Assembly: GCF_963259705.1 (NCBI RefSeq)
Contig: NC_081853.1
Coordinates: 3,412,799-3,476,798, forward strand
Origin: Myotis daubentonii
Lineage: Eukaryota > Chordata > Mammalia > Chiroptera > Vespertilionidae
Length of the DNA: 64,000 nucleotides
Direction: 5' to 3'
Shown here: piece after piece, positions 11,401-21,830 of the stretch
Numbering within the stretch: the stretch's first letter is position 1
Layout of the letters: each line of letters starts with the position of its first letter
Program-made: the position numbers and the translations under genes
Notes under the pieces: generated by a model
What the model was told of the DNA's origin: nothing
What the model saw: the letters and a program-made list of their open reading frames with translations, nothing else
The model's database searches: none

Positions 11401-12596
11401 TCAACACAAGTTTCACTCCAGAATGGGTTTGTGCGGTCGCAGATGGGGAAAGTAAGATACCTGTAGGTTTTTAGAAGGGGTTTTGTTTTTAAACATCAAC
11501 TAATATGCAAACAACCTCACCTGCCCATTCTTCAGTGGATATATAATATTTATGTCAACTAGCCATATGCAGTTTATCCATATTTTCCTGAATATTCAAA
11601 ATGTAAGAGGAGTGTAAGTCAATGGCCTACTCTTTACCATAGGACATATAATAAGTCTTTCTATTTTAGATTGATTAGGACATAAAAGCCATGTGTTTCC
11701 TTATCATTTTAAAAATGTGTTGTGGATAACAAAATTAATTCCAGGTGAAAGAAAATAAATAACTTAGAAGACTTATTTTATCCCAATTTTGTTTTACTAA
11801 AAATTGGTAAAATATTATTGATTTTATGGGAATTATTTTGTTTAGCTCTATGTACAATAAATGAAAAGGTTGATCATCTTTTTTGGTATGCCCATGAACA
11901 AGAATAGGTACTGATAAAAACATTTTAGTTCATTGGAAATATAAACTGTGAAAAACAACATGTGAAAAGATTAAACAATATTCTATGTAAGCAGAATTAC
12001 TCTTTCTTTCTTATCATGTTATGACATAGGAATGAAAAAAATGTTTTGATTTAAAAATCTGTCAGCTATCATGTAATTTAATATGCAGTGACATATACTG
12101 CTAAAAGGTATATATTAACATTAAAGACCCAGACTCCAGTGATTAATATTATAGTGATGACAGAATGAGAGTGCCTAATTTTAATCCACTGTTTATCTAT
12201 GTGGGATAATGTATAGATCACTCGACATGTTTTAATAGCAGACATAAAAGATGTCCTCTAATACCCACTTTCTTTCAAGATCTGACATTTTGCAGTTACA
12301 AATACAAAGAAATACCAAGGGTTGCCTTCATTAGATAGGTATACAAATAGCTAGTCATCTCATACACAGTTTATTACAAGTGATCTATTAATAACAAAAC
12401 TGCTCCAAAGACACAGGGTCTCTTAATATTCTAGTTGAATATCAAGGGGTTGACTTTAAATGAGGGCAGAAACATGAAAAGTGGACAGCACGTTGGCTTG
12501 CCTGCCAGATATAGTTTCACCATCATAAACCTCAGGCTGACATCCGCACAAAGCTTTCTTCACCCAAACACTGCCAAGTAAGGGCGTTACTCACTG
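8458..12596. other. AT-rich unique DNA, no gene
   Basis: About 4.1 kb of AT-rich sequence with no recognisable coding region; the longest frames are under 80 codons and have no motifs. I saw no recent transposon. Short A+T runs are common around 9580-9960 and 10640-11040. Confidence 0.5.
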
Positions 12597-12629
12597 ATTG
12601 GCTGATAGTCACCATGACAACTGATGTCA
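12597..12629 (+). promoter_or_regulatory. CCAAT + X-box + CRE-like motif cluster
   Basis: Three motifs sit within 33 bases: ATTGG (inverted CCAAT, NF-Y class) at 12597-12601, GTCACCATGACAAC at 12608-12621, which fits the RFX X-box consensus GTHNYYATRRNAAC at every position, and TGATGTCA at 12622-12629, a CRE with one change. The X-box and CRE abut. This grouping resembles the X1-X2-Y module of MHC class II promoters and also ciliary X-box promoters, although here the CCAAT lies on the other side. There is no CpG island or gene start beside it. Confidence 0.45.
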
Positions 12630-13591
12630 CAGTTAGACAAGTACAATCCCACTTTCAAACATGCACACAATTCATTAATTCAGCATGACTTTGTTGATGA
12701 TATATTATGAGGGAAATATTTAATACTATTCAGAGGCTAGATATATTTGCCTCTTATCTAGGATAAAATAAATTATAAGAAGTGATGAGAACAACCATTT
12801 AATTAGACCAAAGGAAGTTTGACAAGCAGTGAATGCAAGTGTTTTTAATAATTTTGTAGGTGTCTCATTCTGTAAACTGAGTGACTATGGAGTTAACCTT
12901 CTTCAAGTTACTTGCCTAGGGGCCCCTTTAAAAACAGGCAGGAAAGAATGGGAGTCTGATTTTCTACATACTAAACTAGATGATACAAGCATTTCCTTGT
13001 CACTCGAGAGGAAATAATTGTACTCAATGTTGAATGATTTTTAAATTTAACAGATATTTATCCATAGAGACCACAATGAAAATTACAAAAAGATTCATTT
13101 ACTTTTCCTTATTCATCTATATAGAAACTATATTTACCAGACTTATTTTCTAAGACAGAATAGATTTAGAATCTAAATATTAATAAAAGTAGTCTACTAG
13201 TAAGTAAAAATTGTGTATATCAACTTTTACTAAATTTTATACATTCAGTCTTATCAGCCAAACTCCTGAAAACAAAACGTTGAAATCTTTAAGTTCATTT
13301 CTCCATATTATGATCCAAAGGGTGTAAAATCCTATAAATGCTTCTGTGCTCCTGTTTACGTTTGTAGGAATGTACAGTGAAAAGTGTGGGAAGGCGAGAC
13401 ACAAAATGCTAACATCGTTTACTTCAGAGATGTTGGTTAGAGGAGGGTGAGGAAGTAATTTTTCTTTATATATTGTTTATAATTAATTACAGTAAGGTTT
13501 AATTTTTAAGTTTAAGTACAAAATACAGTAAAGTGCCCAAAATGATTGTGATATTATAAAAAAGCAGGGAACCAAAGTATTATGTTTAATA
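12630..13591. other. AT-rich unique DNA, no gene
   Basis: No recognisable coding frame, RNA gene or transposon. It separates the motif cluster from the next Helitron. Confidence 0.5.
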
Positions 13592-14513
13592 CTAGACCTT
13601 AGTGCACGAATTCGTGCACGGGATGGGTCTGGCCAGCCCAGTCCTAATCAGCGGATCAGGGCCAGGCCTGTCGGGAGGAGGAGACAGCGGGAGGTTGGCC
13701 GGTGGGCCTTCACTGATTGGGGCATGATCAGGGCTGGGCTGGCTATGGGGAGGGGCTGCAGGCAATTGGCCGGCTGGACCCGCTCCCAAATGGGACTGGG
13801 GGAGGGCCTGTGGGAGGTGGGCCAGCCAGCCCCACCCCCTATTGGTGTGTGGGGGGCCGATCAGGGGTGGAACTGTCTGGGGGGAGGGGCCGTGGGCCAA
13901 TCAGTGTGGTAGGGATGGATTGGGGGTGTGCCCAGCACTTTGGGTGGTGGGCCAGGTGACCCCACCCCTGAATGAGGTAGGGGGGCTGAATAGCGGCCAG
14001 TGGTCCAGAGGAGGGGCAAGGGGGGGGGGCCATGCGTGGTTGGCCAGCTGGCCATGCACCTGATCAAAGTGGGGGGCCAATCGAGGACGAAGCTGGCTGG
14101 GGGGAGGGGCTGTGAGCCAATTGGGGTGGTGGGGGCCCAACTGGGGGTAGGGCCGGCCTGGGGGAGGGGCCATGAGTGGTTGGCCATCTGGCCCCGTGCC
14201 CTATTGGGGTGGTGGGGGCCCACCGGGGGTGGGGACAGCTGGGGGAGGGGCTCCGGGCTTATAGGGGCAGGCTTTTGGGAGTCGGGCTGGTGTAGGGAAG
14301 GGCTGAGGGAGGGGGGGTTGGCCAGCTGCCCCACCTTCCATCGGGGTGGGAGAGGCTGATCAGGGGTGGGGCCAGCTGCGGGGAGGGTTGCGGGAGGTTG
14401 GCCAGCCAGCCCCACCCCGATGGGACTGGTTTGCTGGCCACAGTGGGCATCATAGTAGCTGCTTGTTCTGGTTGTTCCAGCGTTCAGGTCGCTGGCTTTT
14501 TATTTATATGTGA
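13592..14513 (-). mobile_element. Helitron (HeliBat type) with G-rich internal repeats
   Basis: It starts CTAGACCTTAGTGCACGAAT, containing the palindrome GTGCACGAATTCGTGCAC, and ends GGCTTTTTATTTATATGTGA before T, giving A^T target flanks. The interior consists of diverged 60-90-base units around CTGGGGGGAGGGGC, GTGGGCCAATNGGGGTGG and GGGGGCCGATCAGGGGTGG. The long minus-strand frame here (184 codons) is proline-rich low-complexity translation of these repeats, not a gene. Confidence 0.88.
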
Positions 14514-15117
14514 TCTCATTTTATTCTATATGTTCCATATATATCAGTGTGTGTGTGTATGTGTGTGTGTCTGTGTGGTATATACATGTGTATAAAGTTG
14601 AAAAAGAGACTAGAAGAACATACACTAAATTTTTACTGTTGATTATCCCAGGATAGTGGAATTATTTTTTATTTTCTTCCTTTTACTTATTTGTATTGTT
14701 TACAGTGAGAAATAATTTAATTCTTTTATTGAGAAGTATGATGTTATAATCAATAACAATAAGTGAATGAAACATTTGTTTACCTTTTATATGCAATACA
14801 CATTGTTAGGAACCAAAGGAGATACAAAGAAAGAGTCTCTGTCTTCAAGAGCATTACAATTTAATGCAGAAACACAATATGAGTAAGAAAATTATAACAC
14901 ATAATATAAAGAATATAAATGATGATTTACAGCAGTTCAGAATAATCATCATATACCTTTTTTTAAAGACATGCATTTGACATATTAATACTACTATTTT
15001 GGTAAAGCATAAAGACTAAATTATTTGATCCATGTATAATCTGAATATTTTAAAATTAACTACCAAAATTGAATTTGTTTAGGCAATAAAAGAAGAAAAA
15101 TGTTTTTAAAATCACTT
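14514..15117. repeat. (TG)n microsatellite and AT-rich DNA
   Basis: A TG run lies at about 14547-14577, just outside the Helitron end. The remainder is AT-rich with no recognisable gene. Confidence 0.7.
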
Positions 15118-15320
15118 AAAGTAGGACAAAACTTTAAAAAAAATACATAAACAAGATCATACACCATGACCAAGTAAGATTTATTCCAGGGATGGAAGAT
15201 TGATACAATATTTGCAAATCAATAAATGTGATACATCACATAAACAAACTGGAAGATAAAAATCATATGACCATATAAATTGATGCAGAAAAAACATTCA
15301 ATAAAATCCAACACCCATTT

Positions 15321-15661
15321 TTGATAAAAACTCACAGGAAAGTGGGAATAGAGGGAGCATATCTCAACATGATAAAGGCCATGTATGACAAACCTACAGT
15401 CAACATCATACTCAATGGACAAAATCTAAAACCATTTCTCCTAAGAATAGAAACAAGACAGGGATGCTCACTTTCACCACTCTTGGTCAACATAGTACTA
15501 GTCCTATCCACAGCTATCAGACAAGAGGAGAAATAAAAGGCTTTCAAATTGGAAATGGGGAGGTAAAACTATCATTCATAGATGATATAATATTATACAT
15601 AGAAACCCCAAAAGACTCCACCAAAAAACTACTAGATTTAATAGATGAATTTGCAATGTAG
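15321..15661 (+). pseudogene. L1 ORF2 reverse transcriptase remnant
   Basis: Two overlapping frames (15321-15536 and 15464-15661) cover the RT palm. The first has NIILNGQNL and [11 protein letters not shown]; the second has VKLSFIDDIILYIETPKDS. The catalytic FADD box has become FIDD, keeping both metal-binding aspartates. One frameshift separates the two frames near 15520, so the enzyme cannot be made. Confidence 0.9.
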
Positions 15662-17029
15662 TAGGATAAAAATTAATCAATAACATTTTATCCATCAATA
15701 ATGAACTCTCAGAAAGAGAAACTAAAAAACAATCCCATTTACCATAGCAGCAAAAAAATTAAGATACTTAGGAATAAACTTAACCAAGGTAAAACAAAAA
15801 AACTTAGAAAACTACAGGACATTGAAAAAAGATATAGAGGAAGATACAAACAAGTGGAAGAAAACACTGTGTTTATGGATTGGTATAATCAGCATCATTA
15901 AAATGTCCATACTGCCCAAAGCAATCTACAGATTCAATGCAATTCCTATTAAAAAACCAAAGGGATATTTCACAGATCCAGAACAAACACTTCAAAAATG
16001 TATATGAACCATAAAAGACCTCCAAAAGCTGCAGCAATCTTAAAAAAGAAGAACAGGTTTGGAGGGATCACAATACCAGATACCAAGCTATACTACAAAG
16101 CCGCTGTACTCAAAACAGCCTGGTACTGTTGCAAGAACAGGCATATAGATCAATGAAAAAGAACAGAGACCCCAGAAATTGACCCAAGCCATTATGCTCA
16201 ATTAATATTTGACAATGGAGGCAAGAGCACACAATGGAGTCAGGACAGTCTCTTCAATAAATGGTGCTGGGAAAACTGGACAGGTACATGCAAAAAAGTG
16301 AAACAAGAGAGTCATCTTGCACTCTACACAAGATAAACTCAAAATGGATAAAAGACCTGAATGTAAGCTGTGAAACCATAAAAATCTTAGAAGAAATCGT
16401 AGACAGTGAAATCTCTGAAATCTTTCACAGCAATGTTTACAGATACGTCTCCTAGGGCAAAGGAGGCTAAGGAGAAAATAAACAAATGGGACCACATCAA
16501 AATACAAAGCTTCTGCCCAGCAGCAGAAACCACCAACAAATTAAAAAGAGAGCTCACTGCGTGGGAGAACAGATTTGCCTGTGACAACATCCGGTAAGGG
16601 GTTAATTTTGAAAATATATAGGGAACTCATACAACTTAACAAACGGAAGACAAACAATCCAGTTTAAAAAATGGCAGGGGACCTAACTGGGCACTTCCCT
16701 AATGTGGACATTAGAAGGCCAAGAGGCATATGAAAGATGGTCAGGCATTAACCATCCAAGAGCTGCAAATTAAAACAAAAATGAGAGATCACCTCACACC
16801 TGTCAGAATGACTGTCATCAACAAAGGACAAGTGCTGGTGAGGCTGTGGAGAAAAGGGAGCCCTAGTGCACTGCTGGGGGGAATGCAGGCTGGTGCAGCC
16901 ACTGTGGAAAACAGTATGGCGTTTCCTCAGAAATTAAAAATGGAACCCCCATTTGACCCAGTGATTGCACTTTAAGGAATATATCCTAAGGAAGCAGAAA
17001 CACCAATCAGAAAGAATGTATGCACCCCT

Positions 17030-17224
17030 ATGTTCAGAGCAGCACAGTTTACAATAGTGAAGACCTGGAAACAGCCCAAGTGCCCTTCAGCAGTTGAATG
17101 GATAAAAAACTGTGGTATATTTTACACAATGGAATACTATGTAGCTGTAAAAAAGAAAGAACTCTTACCATTTGCAACAGCATGGATGGACCTGGAGAGT
17201 ATTATGCTAACTGAAATAAGCTAG
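17030..17224 (+). pseudogene. L1 ORF2 C-terminal remnant
   Basis: The frame reads QPKCPSAVEWI, FYTMEYYVAVKKKELLPFAT and AWMDLESIMLTEIS, the conserved end of mammalian L1 ORF2. It is followed by the L1 3' UTR. It is a broken piece, not a separate gene. Confidence 0.9.
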
Positions 17225-17540
17225 TTGGAGAAAGATAAATTACACATTATATCACACATATGGGGAATCTAATGAACAAAATAAACTGATAAACAAAATA
17301 GATCCAGAGACATAAAACCATGGAACTGATTAATGAATTTCACGGGGAAGTGGGGAGTGGGGAGAGATTAACTGGGGAACTTCTATGCATGGATGTATAG
17401 CCCATGGACACAGACAATAGTGTGGCAAAGGCTTGGGAGGGGCAGGTTCAGGGAGGAGGGGGTCAATGGGGAAAAAACATGCAAAAATACAAAGGGGACA
17501 TCTGCTATACTTTCAACAATAAAGATAAATTAAAAAAATA

Positions 17541-17929
17541 AAATGAGCCTTTTAGAAAGATTGGAAATAAAAAAACAAATTATAATTTAAACCATTTCTT
17601 AACAACAAAAAAGACTGTCTAAATGGGCCAAATTTAGAAACATTCAAGGACAAAACATTTTATCTTATTTTTTGAATCTGGATGTAACTCAAGGTTCACT
17701 TTTAAAATATCGCTCAGCCATTAATGAGGCTATATAAATTAACACCCATATTTACTATCACTTTAACATGCTTTTCCCCTAATAACACCTCAGAATGATT
17801 CCCCAGTAGCTAGAGGGTTGGTTTCCTTCAGACTGTAAACCATCTCTATTGCTTTATATTACATTTGAAAATATTTTTATATTTGTTTGCCTGATGTGTC
17901 TTCTACTTAATAATCAACCTTATATTTTA
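17541..17929. other. No gene or repeat recognised
   Basis: AT-rich spacer between the L1 tail and the next Helitron. Confidence 0.5.
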
Positions 17930-18259
17930 CTAGCTCAGTGCATGAAATTTGTGAACTTGGGGGGGGGGGCATCCCCTCAGCCCAGCCTGCGCCCTCTTCC
18001 AGTCTGGGAGCTCTTGGGGGATGTCCCACTGATGGCTTAGCACTGCCATGGAGGTGGGAGAGACTCCTGTCTCTGCAACTGCACTCGCCAGCCATGAGTC
18101 CAGCTTCTGGCTGAGCCGTGCTCCCCCTGTGGGAGCACACTGACCACCATGGGGCAGCTCCTGCGTTAAGCGTCTGCCCCCTGGTGGTCAGTGCAGGTCA
18201 TAGCGACTAGTTGTTCTGCCACTTGGTCAATTTGCATATTAGCCTTTTATTATATAGGA
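17930..18259 (-). mobile_element. HeliBatN1-like Helitron, complete ends
   Basis: Bounded by A/CTAG at the left and AGGA/T at the right (A^T insertion). The 3' terminal hairpin reads GTGCATGAAATTTGTGAAC, partly decayed, followed by a G11-type run near 17957. The interior has the N1 body with inverted motifs ACCACCATGGGGCAG (about 18144) and CTGCCCCCTGGTGGT (about 18174). The 5' end TTTTATTATATAGGA is near consensus. It has no coding capacity. Confidence 0.92.
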
Positions 18260-18582
18260 TTAGGAGTCACTGAAAAATTAGTCCATATGAAAACAAATGT
18301 TATGAAGCTAAAAATTTAGATTTAACACCTTTTGAACTGACACATTCAGAAGCCATGAGCTTGAAATTCATGTCTTATAGCATCTAAGGTAGATATTTTT
18401 GTCTTTTGTCTGACAAGGCATCTATATTCCTTTGAGAAAATCCCTGTCTTAACCTGGATTCTTCCCAGAAAGCAGAACCTGAAACACAAGTCTGAATAAT
18501 GGACATGATTTCACAGACGTAGGGGAGAGAAACGCATAAGAACAGATAAGCAATCTAAGGGTGTGTTCTTAAGTTAGTCAGC
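18260..18582. other. No gene or repeat recognised
   Basis: Short spacer of mixed composition between a Helitron and L1 pieces. Confidence 0.5.
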
Positions 18583-18630
18583 GGTGCATTTTACACAGTG
18601 GAATACTCTGCAGCTGTAAAAAAGAAAGGA
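18583..18630 (+). mobile_element. Short L1 ORF2 fragment in opposite orientation
   Basis: CATTTTACACAGTGGAATAC followed by GCAGCTGTAAAAAAGAAAGG is the sense strand of the L1 ORF2 C-terminus. It abuts a longer L1 in reverse orientation that contains the same segment at about 19035-19070, so the two form an inverted repeat. Confidence 0.75.
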
Positions 18631-19737
18631 TGGATACATCTCCTTTGAGGGCATCTGGTATTATTTGTCTATTGTGGACGCTGTTATACATGTCCCCTAT
18701 TCCTTCCCCCTTGCTCACTCCACCCAGTCCCCGCCCCTCCAGGCCTTCACGGCATTCTTGTCTGTGTCCATGGGCTATGCATATGTGCATGTGTTCTTTG
18801 GTTAATCTCTTCCAGCCTCCCCCACAAACCCGCCCTTCTGAGATCTGTCAGTGTGTTCCATAATTCCATGCCTCTGGCCATATTTTGTTCATCAGTTTAT
18901 TTTGTTCATTAGATTCCACATATAAGTGTGATCATGTGATGTTTGTCATTCTCTGACTGGCTTATTTCACTTAGCATAATACTCTCCAGGTCCATCCATG
19001 CTGTTGCAAAGGGTCAGAGTTCCTTCTATTTTTCAGCCACATAGTATTCCATTGTGTAAAATGCATCACAGCTTTTTAATCCACTCAACTGATGATGGGC
19101 ACTTGGACTGTTTCCAGATCTTGGCTATTATAAATAATGCTGCTATGAACATAGGGATGCATATATTCTTTCTGATTGGTGTTTTGGGTGTTTTAGGATA
19201 TATTACTAGAAGTGGGATCACTGGGTCAAAGGCTGTTCTATTTTTTTATTTTTTGAGGAAACACCATACTGTTTTCTATTATAGCTGCACCAGTCTGCAT
19301 CCCCACTAGCAGTTCTAGGGTTCCCTTTTCTCCACATCCTCATCAGCACTTGTCATTTGTTGATTTATTGATGGTAGCAATTCTGGCAGGTGTGAGGTGA
19401 TACCTCATTTTTGTTTTAATTTGCATCTCTCTGATGATTAGTGACTTTGAGCATGTTTTCATATGTCTCTTGGCCATCTGTATGTCCTCTTTGCAGAAAT
19501 GTACCTTTAGGTCCTTTGCTTATTTTTTTAATTGGATTGTTTGTCTTCTTGATGTTCAGTTGTGTAAATTCTTTATACATTTTGGATATTAAACCCTTAT
19601 TAATGTATCATTGGTGAATATGTTCTCCATACGATGGGCTCCTTTTTATTTTGTTGGTTTCATTTGCTGTGCAGAAGCTTTTTATATTGACATAGTCCCA
19701 TTTGTATATTTTCTCTTTAGTTTGCTTTTCCCTAGTC
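18631..19737 (-). mobile_element. L1 3' fragment (ORF2 C-terminus and 3' UTR)
   Basis: Read on the minus strand, the segment covers the end of ORF2 (CATAGTATTCCATTGTGTAA region, ATTCTCTGACTGGCTTATTT region) and the 3' UTR (CATGGGCTATGCATATGTGC). There is no poly-T tail at the left edge, so the tail has been lost or rearranged. The right edge is cut by a hAT element at 19738. Confidence 0.88.
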
Positions 19738-19949
19738 TAGTGGTCGGCAAACTCATTAGTTAACAGAGCCAAATATCAACAGTACAACGATTGAAATTTC
19801 TTTTGAGAGCCAAATTTTTTAAACTTAAACTATATAGGTAGGTACATTGTTATTAACTTAATTAGGGTACTCCGAAGGCTTAGGAAGAGCCACACTCAAG
19901 GGGCCAAAGAGCCATATATGGCTCGCGAGCTGCAGTTTGCCGACCACTG
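19738..19949 (-). mobile_element. Short non-autonomous hAT (bat family)
   Basis: The ends are TAGTGGTCGGCAAACTCATT and GTTTGCCGACCACTG, an inverted repeat of the same type as the element at 45196-45663. Relative to that copy it is missing the central part. Flanks share a CTAG core, matching the TA-centred 8-bp targets of Buster-type hATs, but a full duplication is not visible because a Helitron lies next door. Confidence 0.8.
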
Positions 19950-19957
19950 GACTAGAA

Positions 19958-20320
19958 TGACCAGTCGCTCTGATGTTCACTGACCACTAGGGAGCAGACG
20001 TGTAATGCAGAAGCTGCCCCTGGTGGTCAGGGTGCTTCCACAGGGGGAGCGCCACTCAGCCAGAAGCCAAGCTCATGGTTGGCGAGTGCAGCAGTGGTGG
20101 CAGGAGCCTCTCCCGCCTCCTCAGCAGTGCTAAGAAGCAGCAAGGAGGTGGGTGGTAAGGAGCCATGGGTCCCGGACTGTGACAGGGTTGTCTGACTGCT
20201 GGCTTAGGCCCAGTCCCTGCAGGCAGACATAACCTGAGGGGTCCCGACTATGAGAGGGCGCAGACCAGGCTGAGGTACCCCACCCTCGCAGTGCACGAAT
20301 TTCATGCACCAAGCCTCTAG
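19958..20320 (+). mobile_element. HeliBatN1-like Helitron, 5' end missing
   Basis: Plus-strand orientation. The 3' end is intact: GTGCACGAATTTCATGCACC, then AAGCCTCTAG and a T. The 5' terminus (TCCTATATAATAAAAG type) is missing; the sequence begins within the N1 body (ACCAGTCGCTCTGATGTTCA) right after the hAT. The inverted motif pair ACCACTAGGGAGCAG / CTGCCCCTGGTGGT at 19983 and 20014 is preserved. Confidence 0.88.
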
Positions 20321-21059
20321 TTGTATAATAATGAAGGAGAAACAAAACTTTTACTCTAAACATATACCTAACACTCTGCTTGTTTGGTTTGTGGTATCTT
20401 CTTAAATATTGCCTCAAAAATATTGCCAGTTCTCTGCATAACTTTCAAATATTTTTGTCACCTTGTTTAAACTCATGACTACATAAGGCTAATACTTTCT
20501 GAGGCAACAGTCAGAAAAGTAGCCCTCCAGCTCATCTTTTTTGCTTTGTTCTCTTATTAAACATTTATATTCCAGTTCAAAATTGGAGTGGCTTAGACAC
20601 CATGTAAAAGATACCAGCCATTTTCTTGATGTCTTCTACTCCGTTGTAGGAAGCAAGTGAAGGGTATTAAACAGTAATCCTTATTTTACTTTCTTGCATT
20701 TTGCCTCAACTGGATTTTACTTGCAAAAACAGTAGTTTTTATTGGACCCTACTGATTCAATAGCAAGAAAAGCAGAACAAAACAAAAATACCTCTTCTGC
20801 TTGCTAACTGGATTAAGTTGGACTAATTACTAATTTTCTCTGAGCCTCACTGTCTCAGTCTTAAATAGAAAATTAATACCTGATCTTTCCTACCTCAAAA
20901 GGTTGTTATAAGACTCAAATGAAGTAATTATGTATGTGGTAGCACTTTAAAAGTTGAAAAGCATATTTTAATGTAAGGCTGATGTTCAAATGCATAGACA
21001 ACATTTTCTGTGTTAGGTCACCCTTGCCTGCAGCAGTTTATTAATTCCCACAAAAGCAA
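20321..21059. repeat. Unique DNA with a MIR-like fragment
   Basis: At about 20840-20960 the text (TCTGAGCCTCACTGTCTCAG, then GGTTGTTATAAGACTCAAAT) follows the central core of MIR, a tRNA-derived SINE of early mammals. The rest holds nothing I recognise. Confidence 0.55.
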
Positions 21060-21830
21060 ATGCTCACATGGAATAATATTCATTCTCACCAGGAATAAAA
21101 GAAATGCACTTTAAAGCAACAAAGAGATACCCTTTTTACTTATTAAAAGCAATGTTTAAAAAATAAGATTACTTCATGCCAATGAGACTAGGTTGAAATC
21201 AGAACTCATTCAAACAATTTGGCAATATGTCTGCTGAGTCTTACACATTCAATACCCTTTATCCACTTATTTCACTCATTTGGAATCATTATAAGTGCTT
21301 CTCAAAACAATTATTTACAATAGCAACAATGAAAACAACTAAATGACCAACAATAGGAGACTAGTTCAGCAAATTTTATTATGTTGATATAGTGGACAGC
21401 CACACAATGATGTCATTATATTATGTTTTCAGAAATTTTCAACAAAGTGGGGAAAATAGCTCTGAAATATATTATTGGCTGTTATACATTATGTACAGAC
21501 ATCATATGTGTGTGTTTATGTCATAAATTAACTGAAAATAGCGGGATTAATATTTATATAAGGCAACATTTCAAAAAATTTAAATGTGTCAAACCCCCTC
21601 CCCAAACCTCACCCAGAACCAGCACACATAAAAATATTAGTAGAGTTTTTTTCTGGATATTGGCATCATGGGAACTGTACTTTCTATTTCTTCATATTTT
21701 TAGATTTTTCCATATTAAGCATGTATTTTCTTTTTGTAATCAGAAATTTAGAAATAGTCATCAGGGTCATAAAAGTAATCATGGTAAAAAAAAAATATTG
21801 GTTTATGTCTTAAATCTTTGGCTTACTTAA
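21060..21830 (+). mobile_element. Old L1M fragment
   Basis: AAAGAAATGCACTTTAAAGC, ACAATTATTTACAATAGCAA and GTGGACAGCCACACAATGAT follow the ORF2 C-terminus and 3' UTR of an old L1 (L1M class) on the plus strand. It is heavily diverged. The frames of 135 and 75 codons at 21423-21830 fall in this UTR and are not genes. Confidence 0.6.

Larger units (their letters stand above)
15118..17540 (+). mobile_element. 5'-truncated L1 with 3' end
   Basis: Starting inside the reverse transcriptase domain of ORF2, the element runs through the ORF2 C-terminus (about 17224) and a 3' UTR to an A-rich tail (AATAAAGATAAATTAAAAAA). The 5' truncation is typical of incomplete target-primed reverse transcription. 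Frameshifts and stops break ORF2 several times. Landmarks include GAAACAAGACAGGGATGCTC (TRQGC) and CTGGTGAGGCTGTGGAGAAA. Confidence 0.92.

Noticed and set aside
13861..14415. 184-codon minus-strand frame
   Set aside because: It is the translation of G/C-rich repeats inside a Helitron; the product is proline-rich low-complexity sequence and overlapping frames on both strands are equally long.
18583..19737. Twin-primed L1 inversion
   Set aside because: The inverted piece lies at the 3' side of the longer L1, whereas twin priming inverts the 5' side.
21423..21830. 135-codon frame
   Set aside because: Falls in what looks like the 3' part of an old L1 and has no domain.
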